Shown here one piece after another: positions 26,188 to 34,217 of a DNA stretch of 43,239 nucleotides (within the stretch, counting starts at the first letter, position 1; every line of letters begins with the position of its first letter). A program made the position numbers and the translations under genes. Under the pieces are notes generated by a model that was not told where the DNA came from, did no database searches, and worked only from the letters and a program-made list of their open reading frames with translations. Source of the stretch: Flavobacterium sp. (GTDB taxonomy: Bacteria; Bacteroidota; Bacteroidia; Flavobacteriales; Flavobacteriaceae); assembly GCF_027482425.1 (NCBI RefSeq), contig NZ_JAIXWA010000033.1, positions 1 to 43,239 on the forward strand, in the 5' to 3' direction.

Positions 26188-26687
26188 GCTTTCTTTTTAT
26201 CTTTTTTTGGCTTCGGGTCGGGCACATAGCGCGTCAGCATTTCGTTGGCACCCGCTAGCCATTTTTCGGGGCCACCTGCCACGTAACCCGTTTGTCCTAA
26301 TTGCTCAAAATTAGTTTTGCCATTGACCTCTGTGGGTTTTACCAAATACACTGAGGGATACCCTCGCACTTGAAAGACTTGTTGCAATTGCATATTTTGT
26401 TGACGCAATGCATCCGTTTGAGGAGTACGTCGTGGGAAATCGAGTTCAACCAAGATTACTTTTTCCTTGGCCCATTGGATAAATTCTGGTTTTTTAAAAA
26501 CTTCCGTTTGCAAACGGATACACCAACCGCACCAATCGCTTCCGGTGAAAAATAAGAACAAGGGTTTTTGTTCACTGCGGGAAAGTTCGATAGCCTTGTT
26601 GATATCGGTGTGCCATGTTAATCCTTCTTGAGCTTGTAGGGATTGTAATCCTGTGAGCAACAAAAAAGCAAGTACAATTTTTTTCAT
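26184..26687 (-). CDS. Secreted thioredoxin-fold protein with CGWC motif
   Basis: A 167-residue protein with a signal peptide (1-19, KKIVLAFLLLTGLQSLQAQ) and a thioredoxin-like domain. The redox pair is Cys53/Cys56 in TGSDWCGWCIRLQ, preceded by PLFLFFTG and followed by VILVELDFPRR and the cis-Pro strand RGYPSVYLVKPTE. The C-terminus is Lys-rich (PKPKKDKKKA). It belongs to the thioredoxin_7/DUF255-like group, expected to act in the periplasm as a disulfide reductase, partner unknown. It has a full promoter of its own on the minus strand directly before the ATG and is separated from the upstream transporter genes by 32 bases. Confidence 0.9.
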   Translation of the reverse strand: MKKIVLAFLLLTGLQSLQAQEGLTWHTDINKAIELSRSEQKPLFLFFTGSDWCGWCIRLQTEVFKKPEFIQWAKEKVILVELDFPRRTPQTDALRQQNMQLQQVFQVRGYPSVYLVKPTEVNGKTNFEQLGQTGYVAGGPEKWLAGANEMLTRYVPDPKPKKDKKKA

Positions 26688-26689
26688 AA

Positions 26690-26719
26690 CAAAAGTAAAT
26701 TACGTTCGAAAGTTACAAA
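26690..26719 (-). promoter_or_regulatory. Promoter of the thioredoxin-like gene (TTTG-N18-TACTTTTG), two bases from the ATG
   Basis: Read on the minus strand: TTTG (complement of 26716-26719), 18 bases, TACTTTTG (26697 to 26690), then TT and ATG at 26687. Both elements fit the Bacteroidota consensus, so transcription should start at or within a few bases of the start codon, leaving no leader. Confidence 0.7.
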
Positions 26720-28225
26720 TTATTTCACATCCTGCATCAATTTTCGGACCAAAGGCGAAATGACGATGAGCACGACACCAGCAATCAATGCATAGAGTGC
26801 CAATTGTTGGTAGCCATCCGCATACGTGTTGAGTTTCTGAAGATTGGTGGCATTTTTAGAGGCTTCGGCAATTCCTGCTCCGAGTAGTCCTGCAAAATAC
26901 TGTCCGTAAGCACTGGCCAAAAACCACATTCCCATGATCACGGCTTGGGTTTTTTGGGGTGATAATTTGGTCATCGCACTCATGCCTATTGGCGATAAAC
27001 ACAACTCGCCAAAGGTGATAACAAACCATCCCAATGTAAACAAATCCAACGAGGTTTTTCCATCGGGACCTGCGAAGAATTTGGTATAATAAAATACCCA
27101 AAAACCACCTGCCAAGAACAAGAATCCCAATCCAAATTTGACGACCGTATTAGGCTCAATTTTCTTTTTAGCCATCCAAACCCAAACCATTCCTACCAAA
27201 GCAGCGAAAACAATTACAAAAAGTGAATTGGCAGAATTGTTGACTCCATTGGGGTCTAATTCAACTCCAAGCACTGTATTTTGTAAATTATTGGCGGCAA
27301 ATAAACTTAAAGAACCTCCACTTTGTTCAAAGAATGCCCAAAAGAAAATTGAGAAAACAATAAAAATAAGCGCCGCTAATAACTTTAAATTTTCTGCTTT
27401 GGAAAAGTTCTTCATTTCATAAAAAAGATAAACCACCGCTAAGGGGCCAATAACCTTCATAAAATAATCGGTATAGGTTGTATTGGCTACCATTTTTATG
27501 ATAATCGGAATAAAAATCAAAGAAGCAATATAGGTTCCAATCTCTAAGCCTTTACGTTTTGAGACCTCCATATGGGTCAGCGGTGACAATCCAATTTCGC
27601 CCAAGCTTTTTTGGGTTTGCGTAAAGGTCAGTAAACTAATAATCATGACGATAGAGGCAAAACCAAACGCATAATTCCAACGCAAGTTTTCAGCGACAAA
27701 GGAACTCCATAGGGTTCCGTTGGCCACAGCAATACAGATGTAACCACCGATTAATGCTCCTAAATTTACCCCAGCATAAAACAATGAAAATCCCGCATCA
27801 CGTCGAGGATCATTGTCTCTATACAGTTGCCCAACCATTGAGGAAATATTGGGTTTGAAAAATCCTGTCCCTACAATGGTAAAGCCAATTCCTGTGAAAA
27901 ATAACTCTTTGGGACTAATGGCGAGAATTACACTACCGATAATCATTAGAATTCCTCCCCAAAACAAGGACCTGCGTAAACCTAATATTTTATCGGCTAA
28001 CAAGCCCCCAATAAATGTAAAGGCATACACCCAAGCTTGGGTAGCTCCATATTGTAAATTGGCGGTTGTTTCACTCATCTTCAGTTGACTCACCATAAAT
28101 ACGGCCAGCATTCCGCGCATGCCATAGAAACTGAAGCGTTCCCACATTTCACTAAAGAATAAATACCACAGTTGCTTTGGGTATTTTCCTTTAAAATTTT
28201 GAATTTGTTCGATCATTGTCTCCAT
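26720..28225 (-). CDS. Proton-dependent oligopeptide transporter (POT/PTR2), short form
   Basis: A 501-residue major-facilitator protein importing di- and tripeptides with protons across the inner membrane. The proton-coupling motif ExxER is present (EMWERFSFYG, Glu26, Glu29, Arg30), as is the PTR2 signature SLFYAGVNLGALIGGYICI, the NGFFKP-like GTGFFKPNISSMVG, and the C-terminal TFGELCLSPIGMSAMTKLSP. About 13-14 membrane segments; no long loop insertion. Its ATG overlaps the stop of the preceding transporter gene in TAATG, so translation of the two is coupled. It is the last of three consecutive POT genes behind a dipeptidyl peptidase. Confidence 0.95.
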   Translation of the reverse strand: METMIEQIQNFKGKYPKQLWYLFFSEMWERFSFYGMRGMLAVFMVSQLKMSETTANLQYGATQAWVYAFTFIGGLLADKILGLRRSLFWGGILMIIGSVILAISPKELFFTGIGFTIVGTGFFKPNISSMVGQLYRDNDPRRDAGFSLFYAGVNLGALIGGYICIAVANGTLWSSFVAENLRWNYAFGFASIVMIISLLTFTQTQKSLGEIGLSPLTHMEVSKRKGLEIGTYIASLIFIPIIIKMVANTTYTDYFMKVIGPLAVVYLFYEMKNFSKAENLKLLAALIFIVFSIFFWAFFEQSGGSLSLFAANNLQNTVLGVELDPNGVNNSANSLFVIVFAALVGMVWVWMAKKKIEPNTVVKFGLGFLFLAGGFWVFYYTKFFAGPDGKTSLDLFTLGWFVITFGELCLSPIGMSAMTKLSPQKTQAVIMGMWFLASAYGQYFAGLLGAGIAEASKNATNLQKLNTYADGYQQLALYALIAGVVLIVISPLVRKLMQDVK

Positions 28226-29883
28226 TAGCGAATTCCATTTTCACGCATCACCGCGTTCAATCGTTTTAAAAGAATAAACATGAGTGAGGCGGCAAATAAA
28301 AGCAAGGCAAAGTTTAGCCAGAAGAAATTGGATTTGTCTTCGTAACTGTCCCACATGCTCGCTAATACCCCAGATAATTTATTTCCGATAGAAGTTGCCA
28401 AAAACCAACCGCCCATCATTAAGGAAGTGATGTTACGGGGACTCAATTTGGATACCACCGACAACCCCATCGGACTCAAAAACAACTCCCCAATCGTGAT
28501 CACACCATAGTTGGCTACCAACCACCAAACGGATACTTTTTCAGCGCCATTTTGTCCTGCTTTTACAGCGGCGACCATAACTAAAACGGACAAGGCCGAA
28601 ATCAACAAACCAAAAGCAATTTTGGTGGGCGTCGTCGGTTCTTTTTGTCGGTGACGTAAAAAAGTAAAGAAAGCGACCACCAAAGGCGTTAATAGAATCA
28701 CCCAACCTGGATTAATCGACTGACTTAAATTGGAGGACCAGGTGTACACAGATGCTTCTTCTTGTGGTTTCTTTTCTGGAGCTACATTACGGAAGTACAA
28801 AGGATAATCGACCGTTTTTACAACTTCGCCATCTTTCTTTTGAATACGGAAATATTCATCGTAAAGGGCAACGCTATCTTTTTTATAATGGAGTGTATCT
28901 ACCAAAACAAGTTTTGACCCAATTTGTTGTGCAGTGCCTGTTAACTCGCGGTCGGTGTATTTATCACCCCAATTATTTAAGGCCGATCCATTCAGTTTGA
29001 ATACAGCCCAAAATAAAATAACTACCGCAAAAATGGATAACAAAGCTCCAATGGGTCGTTTTTCTTCAGCTTTGGCTTTAAAGTATAAACTTCCATAGAA
29101 AAAAATCACAGGAATACACGCAAAAATGAAGGCATCGGTACTATCGGATCCGAAGATGTAACTATCGGTATTGGTTTCAGAAAAAGTGCCCTTCAACATC
29201 CAACCAATGACTCCAAAAATAACGGAAGGCAAAAGAATGTACAGCACAATTTTACTAAACGGCATATCGCCAGGTTGTTCTCCTTTTTTATCGGTTTTAT
29301 CACCGTAATGTTTGGATCCTAAGATGAAAACCAGAACCCCAATAAACATCCCCACACCTGCAGCCATAAAGGCATATTGCCATCCGAAAAGAATTTTAAA
29401 AGCGGCGCCAAAAAAGTTGCAAATAAACGCTCCAATATTGATGCCCATATAGAAAATATTGTACCCTTCGTCTTTCTTTTCTTTGTATTGATCATCGTTG
29501 TAAAAGTTCCCTAAAAGCGTGGAAATATTGGGTTTGAAAAATCCGTTTCCAAGAATAACGAGGGTCATTGCCACATATAGCATGGGTAAACTGTGAATGC
29601 CCATCATCATGTATCCCGCCCCCATCATGAGTCCGCCAATAACAATCGATTTTTTATATCCCCAATAACGGTCGGCGATTAATCCACCGATGAAAGGCGT
29701 TAAAAAAACCAAGGCAATAAAGGTTCCGTACAAATCGGATGACTCTTTCTCGGTCATGGCAAATCCTGCTTCTACATCTTTGAGATACAAGGTAAAAATA
29801 CCGATCATTAAATAATACCCGAAACGCTCCCACATTTCCGATAAAAACAAGTAAGGCAAGGCCTTAGGATGACTTTTCCACAT
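28225..29883 (-). CDS. Proton-dependent oligopeptide transporter with periplasmic loop insertion
   Basis: A 552-residue POT transporter. The ExxER motif is Glu16, Glu19, Arg20 (SEMWERFGYY), and PTR2 signatures are IFYMGINIGAFICNFFG, GNGFFKPNISTLLGNFY and TIGELFLSPMGLSVVSKLSP. Between the seventh and eighth conserved helices lies a hydrophilic insertion of about 85 residues (about 306-393, from NWGDKYTDRELTG through VAPEKKPQEEASVYTW), predicted on topology grounds to face the periplasm. An ATG at 29904 is in frame, but the ATG at 29883 gives the usual MWKSHPKALPYLFLSEMWER start and the former lies in the hairpin. It is coupled to the following POT gene. Confidence 0.93.
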   Translation of the reverse strand: MWKSHPKALPYLFLSEMWERFGYYLMIGIFTLYLKDVEAGFAMTEKESSDLYGTFIALVFLTPFIGGLIADRYWGYKKSIVIGGLMMGAGYMMMGIHSLPMLYVAMTLVILGNGFFKPNISTLLGNFYNDDQYKEKKDEGYNIFYMGINIGAFICNFFGAAFKILFGWQYAFMAAGVGMFIGVLVFILGSKHYGDKTDKKGEQPGDMPFSKIVLYILLPSVIFGVIGWMLKGTFSETNTDSYIFGSDSTDAFIFACIPVIFFYGSLYFKAKAEEKRPIGALLSIFAVVILFWAVFKLNGSALNNWGDKYTDRELTGTAQQIGSKLVLVDTLHYKKDSVALYDEYFRIQKKDGEVVKTVDYPLYFRNVAPEKKPQEEASVYTWSSNLSQSINPGWVILLTPLVVAFFTFLRHRQKEPTTPTKIAFGLLISALSVLVMVAAVKAGQNGAEKVSVWWLVANYGVITIGELFLSPMGLSVVSKLSPRNITSLMMGGWFLATSIGNKLSGVLASMWDSYEDKSNFFWLNFALLLFAASLMFILLKRLNAVMRENGIR

Positions 29884-29903
29884 AATTATTGAGTTAAAAA
29901 ACA

Positions 29904-29930
29904 AAACCTACAAGCAGCACTTGTAGGTTT
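29904..29930 (-). terminator. Terminator-like hairpin between the first and second POT genes
   Basis: An 11-base perfect stem AAACCTACAAG (29904-29914) with CTTGTAGGTTT (29920-29930), five-base loop. On the minus strand it is followed by TTTTGTTTTTT, so it should act as an intrinsic terminator. It lies 30 bases after the stop of the upstream POT gene and about 20 bases before the start of the next, so it could be an end or an attenuator. Confidence 0.75.
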
Positions 29931-29959
29931 GAAAGATATAAAAATATTTTCTAATCTAA

Positions 29960-31858
29960 TTATTGGATTCCGTGCATCATTTTTTTCAAACGAGGCGATA
30001 ATAAGGCTAAAATCAATGCTGCAATACCACATAAAATGACAAACACCATAAAAAACTCATATAAGTTGTGGATTTCGAAGCCAGCAAACTTTTTATGTTC
30101 AACACTAATTATCTTCTCACTTTTTATCTTTTCTAAGTCAGAATCACTAGGATAAACCAACTGCTCAGGTTTAATTTTAGCATTTTTATCTTTCTTTTTT
30201 ATTTCACTTATCATTTTGTTATTTTGATCAATAACTTTCTTTAAATCGACTTTATTTGCATCAAGTTTTTCCTTGTCAATATCTGCTAAATTATATTGTG
30301 CAAGTACAAATAACTCTTTAGCTGAAGGATCATGTTTTTTATCTAAAACCTCTTGTAAACTAATTCCTTGTTCTTGAGCGGCTAAATATTTATCCCCAGT
30401 AGCTGGAAGAATAGCCCCCAACGACCCTGCCAAGGCATAGCCCGCAGCATTCGAAATAAAGAACACCCCATACAATAATGAAGCAAAACGTTTTGGCGCT
30501 AATTTCCCCACCAACGACAATCCGATGGGAGACAAACACAATTCGCCAAGCGTTTGAATGAAATACAATAACATCAACCATTTAATGGCCAACAAGCCTG
30601 AATTTCCTAAATCCTTTACATTGTGAGCGATGATAAAATAACTCAATGCGATAAAGGCCAATCCAAAAGCTTGTTTCATAGGAGATACTGGTTCTTTTCC
30701 TGCAGCACGCAATTTATCCCACAACAAACTAAAGGGCAAAGCCATCATTACTACAAACACGCCATTGAAAATTTGCACCATAGAAGGAGGCATATTCCAA
30801 CCGAAAATGTTACGATCCGTTTGATTGTCTGCAATGAATGTTAAAGAGGAGCCCGCCTGTTCAAAAGCAGCCCAGAAGAAAATAATAAAGAAAGAAACGA
30901 TGTAAATCACCCAAATACGTTGGCGCTCAATTTTCGTTTCGGCTGAACTCATAATTAAATACGCTAAAGAAATCCCAGCAGAATAGATGAAAGGATAGAT
31001 AATTCCTTTGATCAATTGCCCCATTTCGACTGATGAGAACCCGAATTCGCCAACCAATATATAGCGGAAAACAAAGAATAAAACCCCAAAAACAACAAAA
31101 GCAATCCCAATGGAAGACCCTTTAAATTGCGCCGTTTGTGTTTCTCCTTCTTCAAAATCATTGGCATCATTGTTTTTTGGCAAGCCGCCAATTGGACGCC
31201 CTTCAGGGGTGACCACATATTTATTTTTTAATAAAAAGAACGTGATAGTTCCAATGATCATTGCAATTGAAGCAGCTAAAAAGCCCCATTTGAAAGCAAA
31301 AATATCACGAACTCCCGTTTCAGCATCTTTCACATCGCCTACCCATGGACAAATGAATTGACCCAAAAAAGCACCGATATTGATTCCCATATAGAAAATG
31401 GTAAAGGCCGAATCTAACTTGTTTTTTTCTTGCTTGGGATACAAACTTCCCACCATGGAAGAAATATTTGGCTTGAAGAAACCATTTCCAAAGATGATAA
31501 TAAACAAGGCGATCCACATGAATAACTTGGCACCGCCTAAACTACTATCAAACGTTGAGGCACTGATAAACAACAAAAACTGTCCAATGGCCATTAGGGT
31601 TCCCCCCAGCATAATACTGTATCGGTTACCGATATATTTATCGGAAATAAATCCACCTAAAAGTGGGGTTAAATAACAAAGGGCTAAAAATCCTCCATAA
31701 ATAATGGCGGCATCTGCTTCTTTGATTAATAAGGAATTTACCATAAACAAGGTTAATATGGCACGCATTCCATAAAAATTGAATCGCTCCCACATTTCGG
31801 TTCCAAACAATACCCAAAGGCCTTTTGGATGGCTTCCTTTTGTTGCTACTTCACTCAT
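29960..31858 (-). CDS. Proton-dependent oligopeptide transporter with large C-terminal loop insertion
   Basis: A 632-residue POT transporter. The ExxER motif is Glu21, Glu24, Arg25 (TEMWERFNFYGMRAIL), and signatures FTIFYMGINIGAFLGQFICP, NGFFKPNISSMVGSLYP and TLGELCLSPIGLSLVGKLAP are intact. Between the last two conserved helices is a hydrophilic, Lys/Asp-rich insertion of about 107 residues (about 487-593, with ISEIKKKDKNAKIKPEQ), expected on the periplasmic side; the final helix then follows (FFMVFVILCGIAALILALLS). Family members are normally near 500 residues. It lies 23 bases downstream of the dipeptidyl peptidase gene and is probably transcribed with it. Confidence 0.94.
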   Translation of the reverse strand: MSEVATKGSHPKGLWVLFGTEMWERFNFYGMRAILTLFMVNSLLIKEADAAIIYGGFLALCYLTPLLGGFISDKYIGNRYSIMLGGTLMAIGQFLLFISASTFDSSLGGAKLFMWIALFIIIFGNGFFKPNISSMVGSLYPKQEKNKLDSAFTIFYMGINIGAFLGQFICPWVGDVKDAETGVRDIFAFKWGFLAASIAMIIGTITFFLLKNKYVVTPEGRPIGGLPKNNDANDFEEGETQTAQFKGSSIGIAFVVFGVLFFVFRYILVGEFGFSSVEMGQLIKGIIYPFIYSAGISLAYLIMSSAETKIERQRIWVIYIVSFFIIFFWAAFEQAGSSLTFIADNQTDRNIFGWNMPPSMVQIFNGVFVVMMALPFSLLWDKLRAAGKEPVSPMKQAFGLAFIALSYFIIAHNVKDLGNSGLLAIKWLMLLYFIQTLGELCLSPIGLSLVGKLAPKRFASLLYGVFFISNAAGYALAGSLGAILPATGDKYLAAQEQGISLQEVLDKKHDPSAKELFVLAQYNLADIDKEKLDANKVDLKKVIDQNNKMISEIKKKDKNAKIKPEQLVYPSDSDLEKIKSEKIISVEHKKFAGFEIHNLYEFFMVFVILCGIAALILALLSPRLKKMMHGIQ

Positions 31859-31881
31859 AATCGATTATTGGTTTTAGTTAG

Positions 31882-34044
31882 TTATAGTTTCTCTTTAATA
31901 AAATTGGTCATTTTGGTGTAGAGTTGTAACCGCGTTTTCCCACCATAGATACCATGGTTTTTGTCGGGATAAATGGCCCAATCAAATTGTTTGTTGGCTT
32001 GCACTAAGGCCTCAATCATTTGCATTGAATTCTGTACATGTACATTGTCATCGGCGGTTCCATGGATCAACAAGAAACTTCCTTTCAACTTACTGACGTG
32101 GTTGATGGGTGAATTCTCATCGTATCCCGATGGGTTTTCTTGAGGTGTTTGTAAATAGCGCTCGGTGTAAATCGAATCGTAAAAACGCCAGTTGGTCACG
32201 GGAGCCACCGCAATGGCCATTTTGAAAACGTCTGCCCCTTTAAACAAACAGTTGCTTGCCATAAATCCGCCATACGACCAACCGAAAATACCGATACGGT
32301 TTTTATCAACATAGGCATAGTTACCCATTACTTTAGCGGCATCAATTTGATCTTCTACTTCGTATTTCCCCAATTCCTTTTGCGTACATTTTTTGAAAGC
32401 CGCTCCTTTGAATCCGGTGCCTCGACCGTCAACACAAACCGTAATATAGCCTTGTTGTGCCAACATCATAAACCAATAATCGTTGGTATCCAACCAGTCG
32501 TTGGCCACTTGTTGCGAACCCGGACCCGAATATTGATACATAAATACGGGGTATTTCTTGGTGGCATCAAAATTCTTAGGCTTGATCATCCAAGCATTGA
32601 GTTGGTGCCCTTTTTCGGTAGTCAACACCAAAAACTCTTTGGTGGGTAAATCGTATTTTTTGAGTTTTTCAATCAAAGCCGAATTTTCGACGATCATTTG
32701 TACTTGCGCTCCATCCTTGGCTTGATTCAAGGTATAGGTAGGGGGTACCGTGGCAGAAGAATACGAATGGATAAAAAATTCAAAATTGGGACTAAAAGTC
32801 GCTGCACTGGTTCCCGCTTGATTACTCAACTTCACTTTCTTTTTGCCGTCTAAGCCAATGCGGTAAACATCGCGTAGTGTGGAACCATTCTCGGTGGATT
32901 GATAGAAAACGGTTTTCGTTTTTTCATCAAAACCATAATAAGCGGTGACTTCCCAATTGCCTTTGGTGACTTGGTTTTTCAATTTTCCTGTTTTATCATA
33001 AAGATAAATGTGGTTCCACCCGTCTTTTTCGGAGGTCCAAATAAAACTATTGTCTTTCAAAAACGTTAGGTTATCAGTAACATCCACATACGCATTGTCC
33101 TTTTCATTCAAAACCACTTTAGCATCCGCTGTGGTTCCGTCAATAAACAACAAATCCAAATTGTTTTGGTGGCGATTCAAGACTTGTGCACACAACACAT
33201 TGGCATCATTAGTCCAACGCATGCGGGCAATATAAAAATCGTTGTATTGGGACAAATTCACTTCTTTCTTTGCAGCTGTTTTTAAATCGTAAATATGCAA
33301 AGAAACCAATGCATTTTTCTCTCCCGCTTTGGGGTATTTAAAACGCTCTTGGTTGGGATACAAATTTTTGCCGTATACATCCATTGAAAATTCGGGCACT
33401 TCCCGTTCGTCAAATCGGATAAAGGCAATTTTCTGACTATCGATACTCCAATCAAAAGCACGTACAAAAGCAAACTCTTCCTCATACACCCAATCGGTAA
33501 TCCCATTGATAATCGCATTCTTCTCCCCATCGGTGGTTAACGCTGTAGATTGTCCGGAAGCGAGGTCGTATACAAACAAATTATTGGCTTTGGCATACGC
33601 AATTTTTGTACCATCAGGGGAAAAGATAGGTTCTTGCACTTGTTCCAAAACTTTGCGAAGGGACTTGGTCGTAACCTCATAAACATAATAATCGGCCGTA
33701 AAGGAATGGCGATAAATGGGATTGGAATTGTTGGCAATCAAGATTTGTTTTTCATCCGAACTAAAGGTATAACTATCGATACCATCCGATAATTCTTTAT
33801 GATTTTTAGTATCCAAAAGGGTACTAATCTTTTTTAAAGTGGCATAATCATACAAGTCTATTTGCTGACTTCGGGAACTGCGATCGGTGTTCAACACCGT
33901 GTATTGATTGGACAACTTCATGGCCTGCAACTCATCCATCCCTTTGGCGCGAAAAGCACCTGTATAAATCTCCTCAATTGTTAATTTTTGTTGGGCAGAA
34001 GTCACTAACCCAACGAATAAAAATAAAGCTGTAAGCCTTTTCAT
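31882..34044 (-). CDS. Dipeptidyl-peptidase IV-type serine protease (S9B), periplasmic
   Basis: A 720-residue secreted S9 peptidase (signal peptide about 1-17, LTALFLFVGLVTSAQQ). The N-terminal eight-bladed propeller (about 40-480) carries the substrate N-terminus-binding pair in DWVYEEEFAF. The C-terminal alpha/beta hydrolase domain has the catalytic Ser in GWSYGGFMAS (about 590), Asp in HGTADDNVH and His in DKNHGIYGG, with YQYSGPGSQQV shaping the oxyanion hole. Such enzymes release X-Pro or X-Ala dipeptides, or tripeptides in PtpA-type relatives; these cannot be separated by eye. ATGs at 34050 and 34044 are both possible; the second gives a standard signal peptide. The three POT genes downstream would import its products. 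Confidence 0.95.
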   Translation of the reverse strand: MKRLTALFLFVGLVTSAQQKLTIEEIYTGAFRAKGMDELQAMKLSNQYTVLNTDRSSRSQQIDLYDYATLKKISTLLDTKNHKELSDGIDSYTFSSDEKQILIANNSNPIYRHSFTADYYVYEVTTKSLRKVLEQVQEPIFSPDGTKIAYAKANNLFVYDLASGQSTALTTDGEKNAIINGITDWVYEEEFAFVRAFDWSIDSQKIAFIRFDEREVPEFSMDVYGKNLYPNQERFKYPKAGEKNALVSLHIYDLKTAAKKEVNLSQYNDFYIARMRWTNDANVLCAQVLNRHQNNLDLLFIDGTTADAKVVLNEKDNAYVDVTDNLTFLKDNSFIWTSEKDGWNHIYLYDKTGKLKNQVTKGNWEVTAYYGFDEKTKTVFYQSTENGSTLRDVYRIGLDGKKKVKLSNQAGTSAATFSPNFEFFIHSYSSATVPPTYTLNQAKDGAQVQMIVENSALIEKLKKYDLPTKEFLVLTTEKGHQLNAWMIKPKNFDATKKYPVFMYQYSGPGSQQVANDWLDTNDYWFMMLAQQGYITVCVDGRGTGFKGAAFKKCTQKELGKYEVEDQIDAAKVMGNYAYVDKNRIGIFGWSYGGFMASNCLFKGADVFKMAIAVAPVTNWRFYDSIYTERYLQTPQENPSGYDENSPINHVSKLKGSFLLIHGTADDNVHVQNSMQMIEALVQANKQFDWAIYPDKNHGIYGGKTRLQLYTKMTNFIKEKL

Positions 34045-34183
34045 TAGCATAATTCAAAAAATGAAAATTATCGAGTTCAATTTTAATGAAAAAAAAGCAA
34101 ACTACCTTATTTTTTTAGCCAAAATACAACTAAACAAGGCATTTTATTTCCTTAAATTTACTTCATTCAAAGGGTTGAAGATG

Positions 34184-34191
34184 TATCTTTG
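34184..34191 (+). promoter_or_regulatory. Promoter -7 element (TATCTTTG) for the HMG-CoA reductase gene
   Basis: An exact TAnnTTTG match 26 bases before the ATG at 34218, in the 167-base spacer shared with the divergent peptidase gene. No exact -7 element is seen for the peptidase on the other strand. Confidence 0.6.
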
Positions 34192-34217
34192 TCATACTAA
34201 ACGATAATCGACTGAAA

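Noticed and set aside
26720..31858. The three POT genes as a recent tandem duplication
   Set aside because: The proteins differ throughout and carry different loop insertions; no long nucleotide identity between them was noticed.
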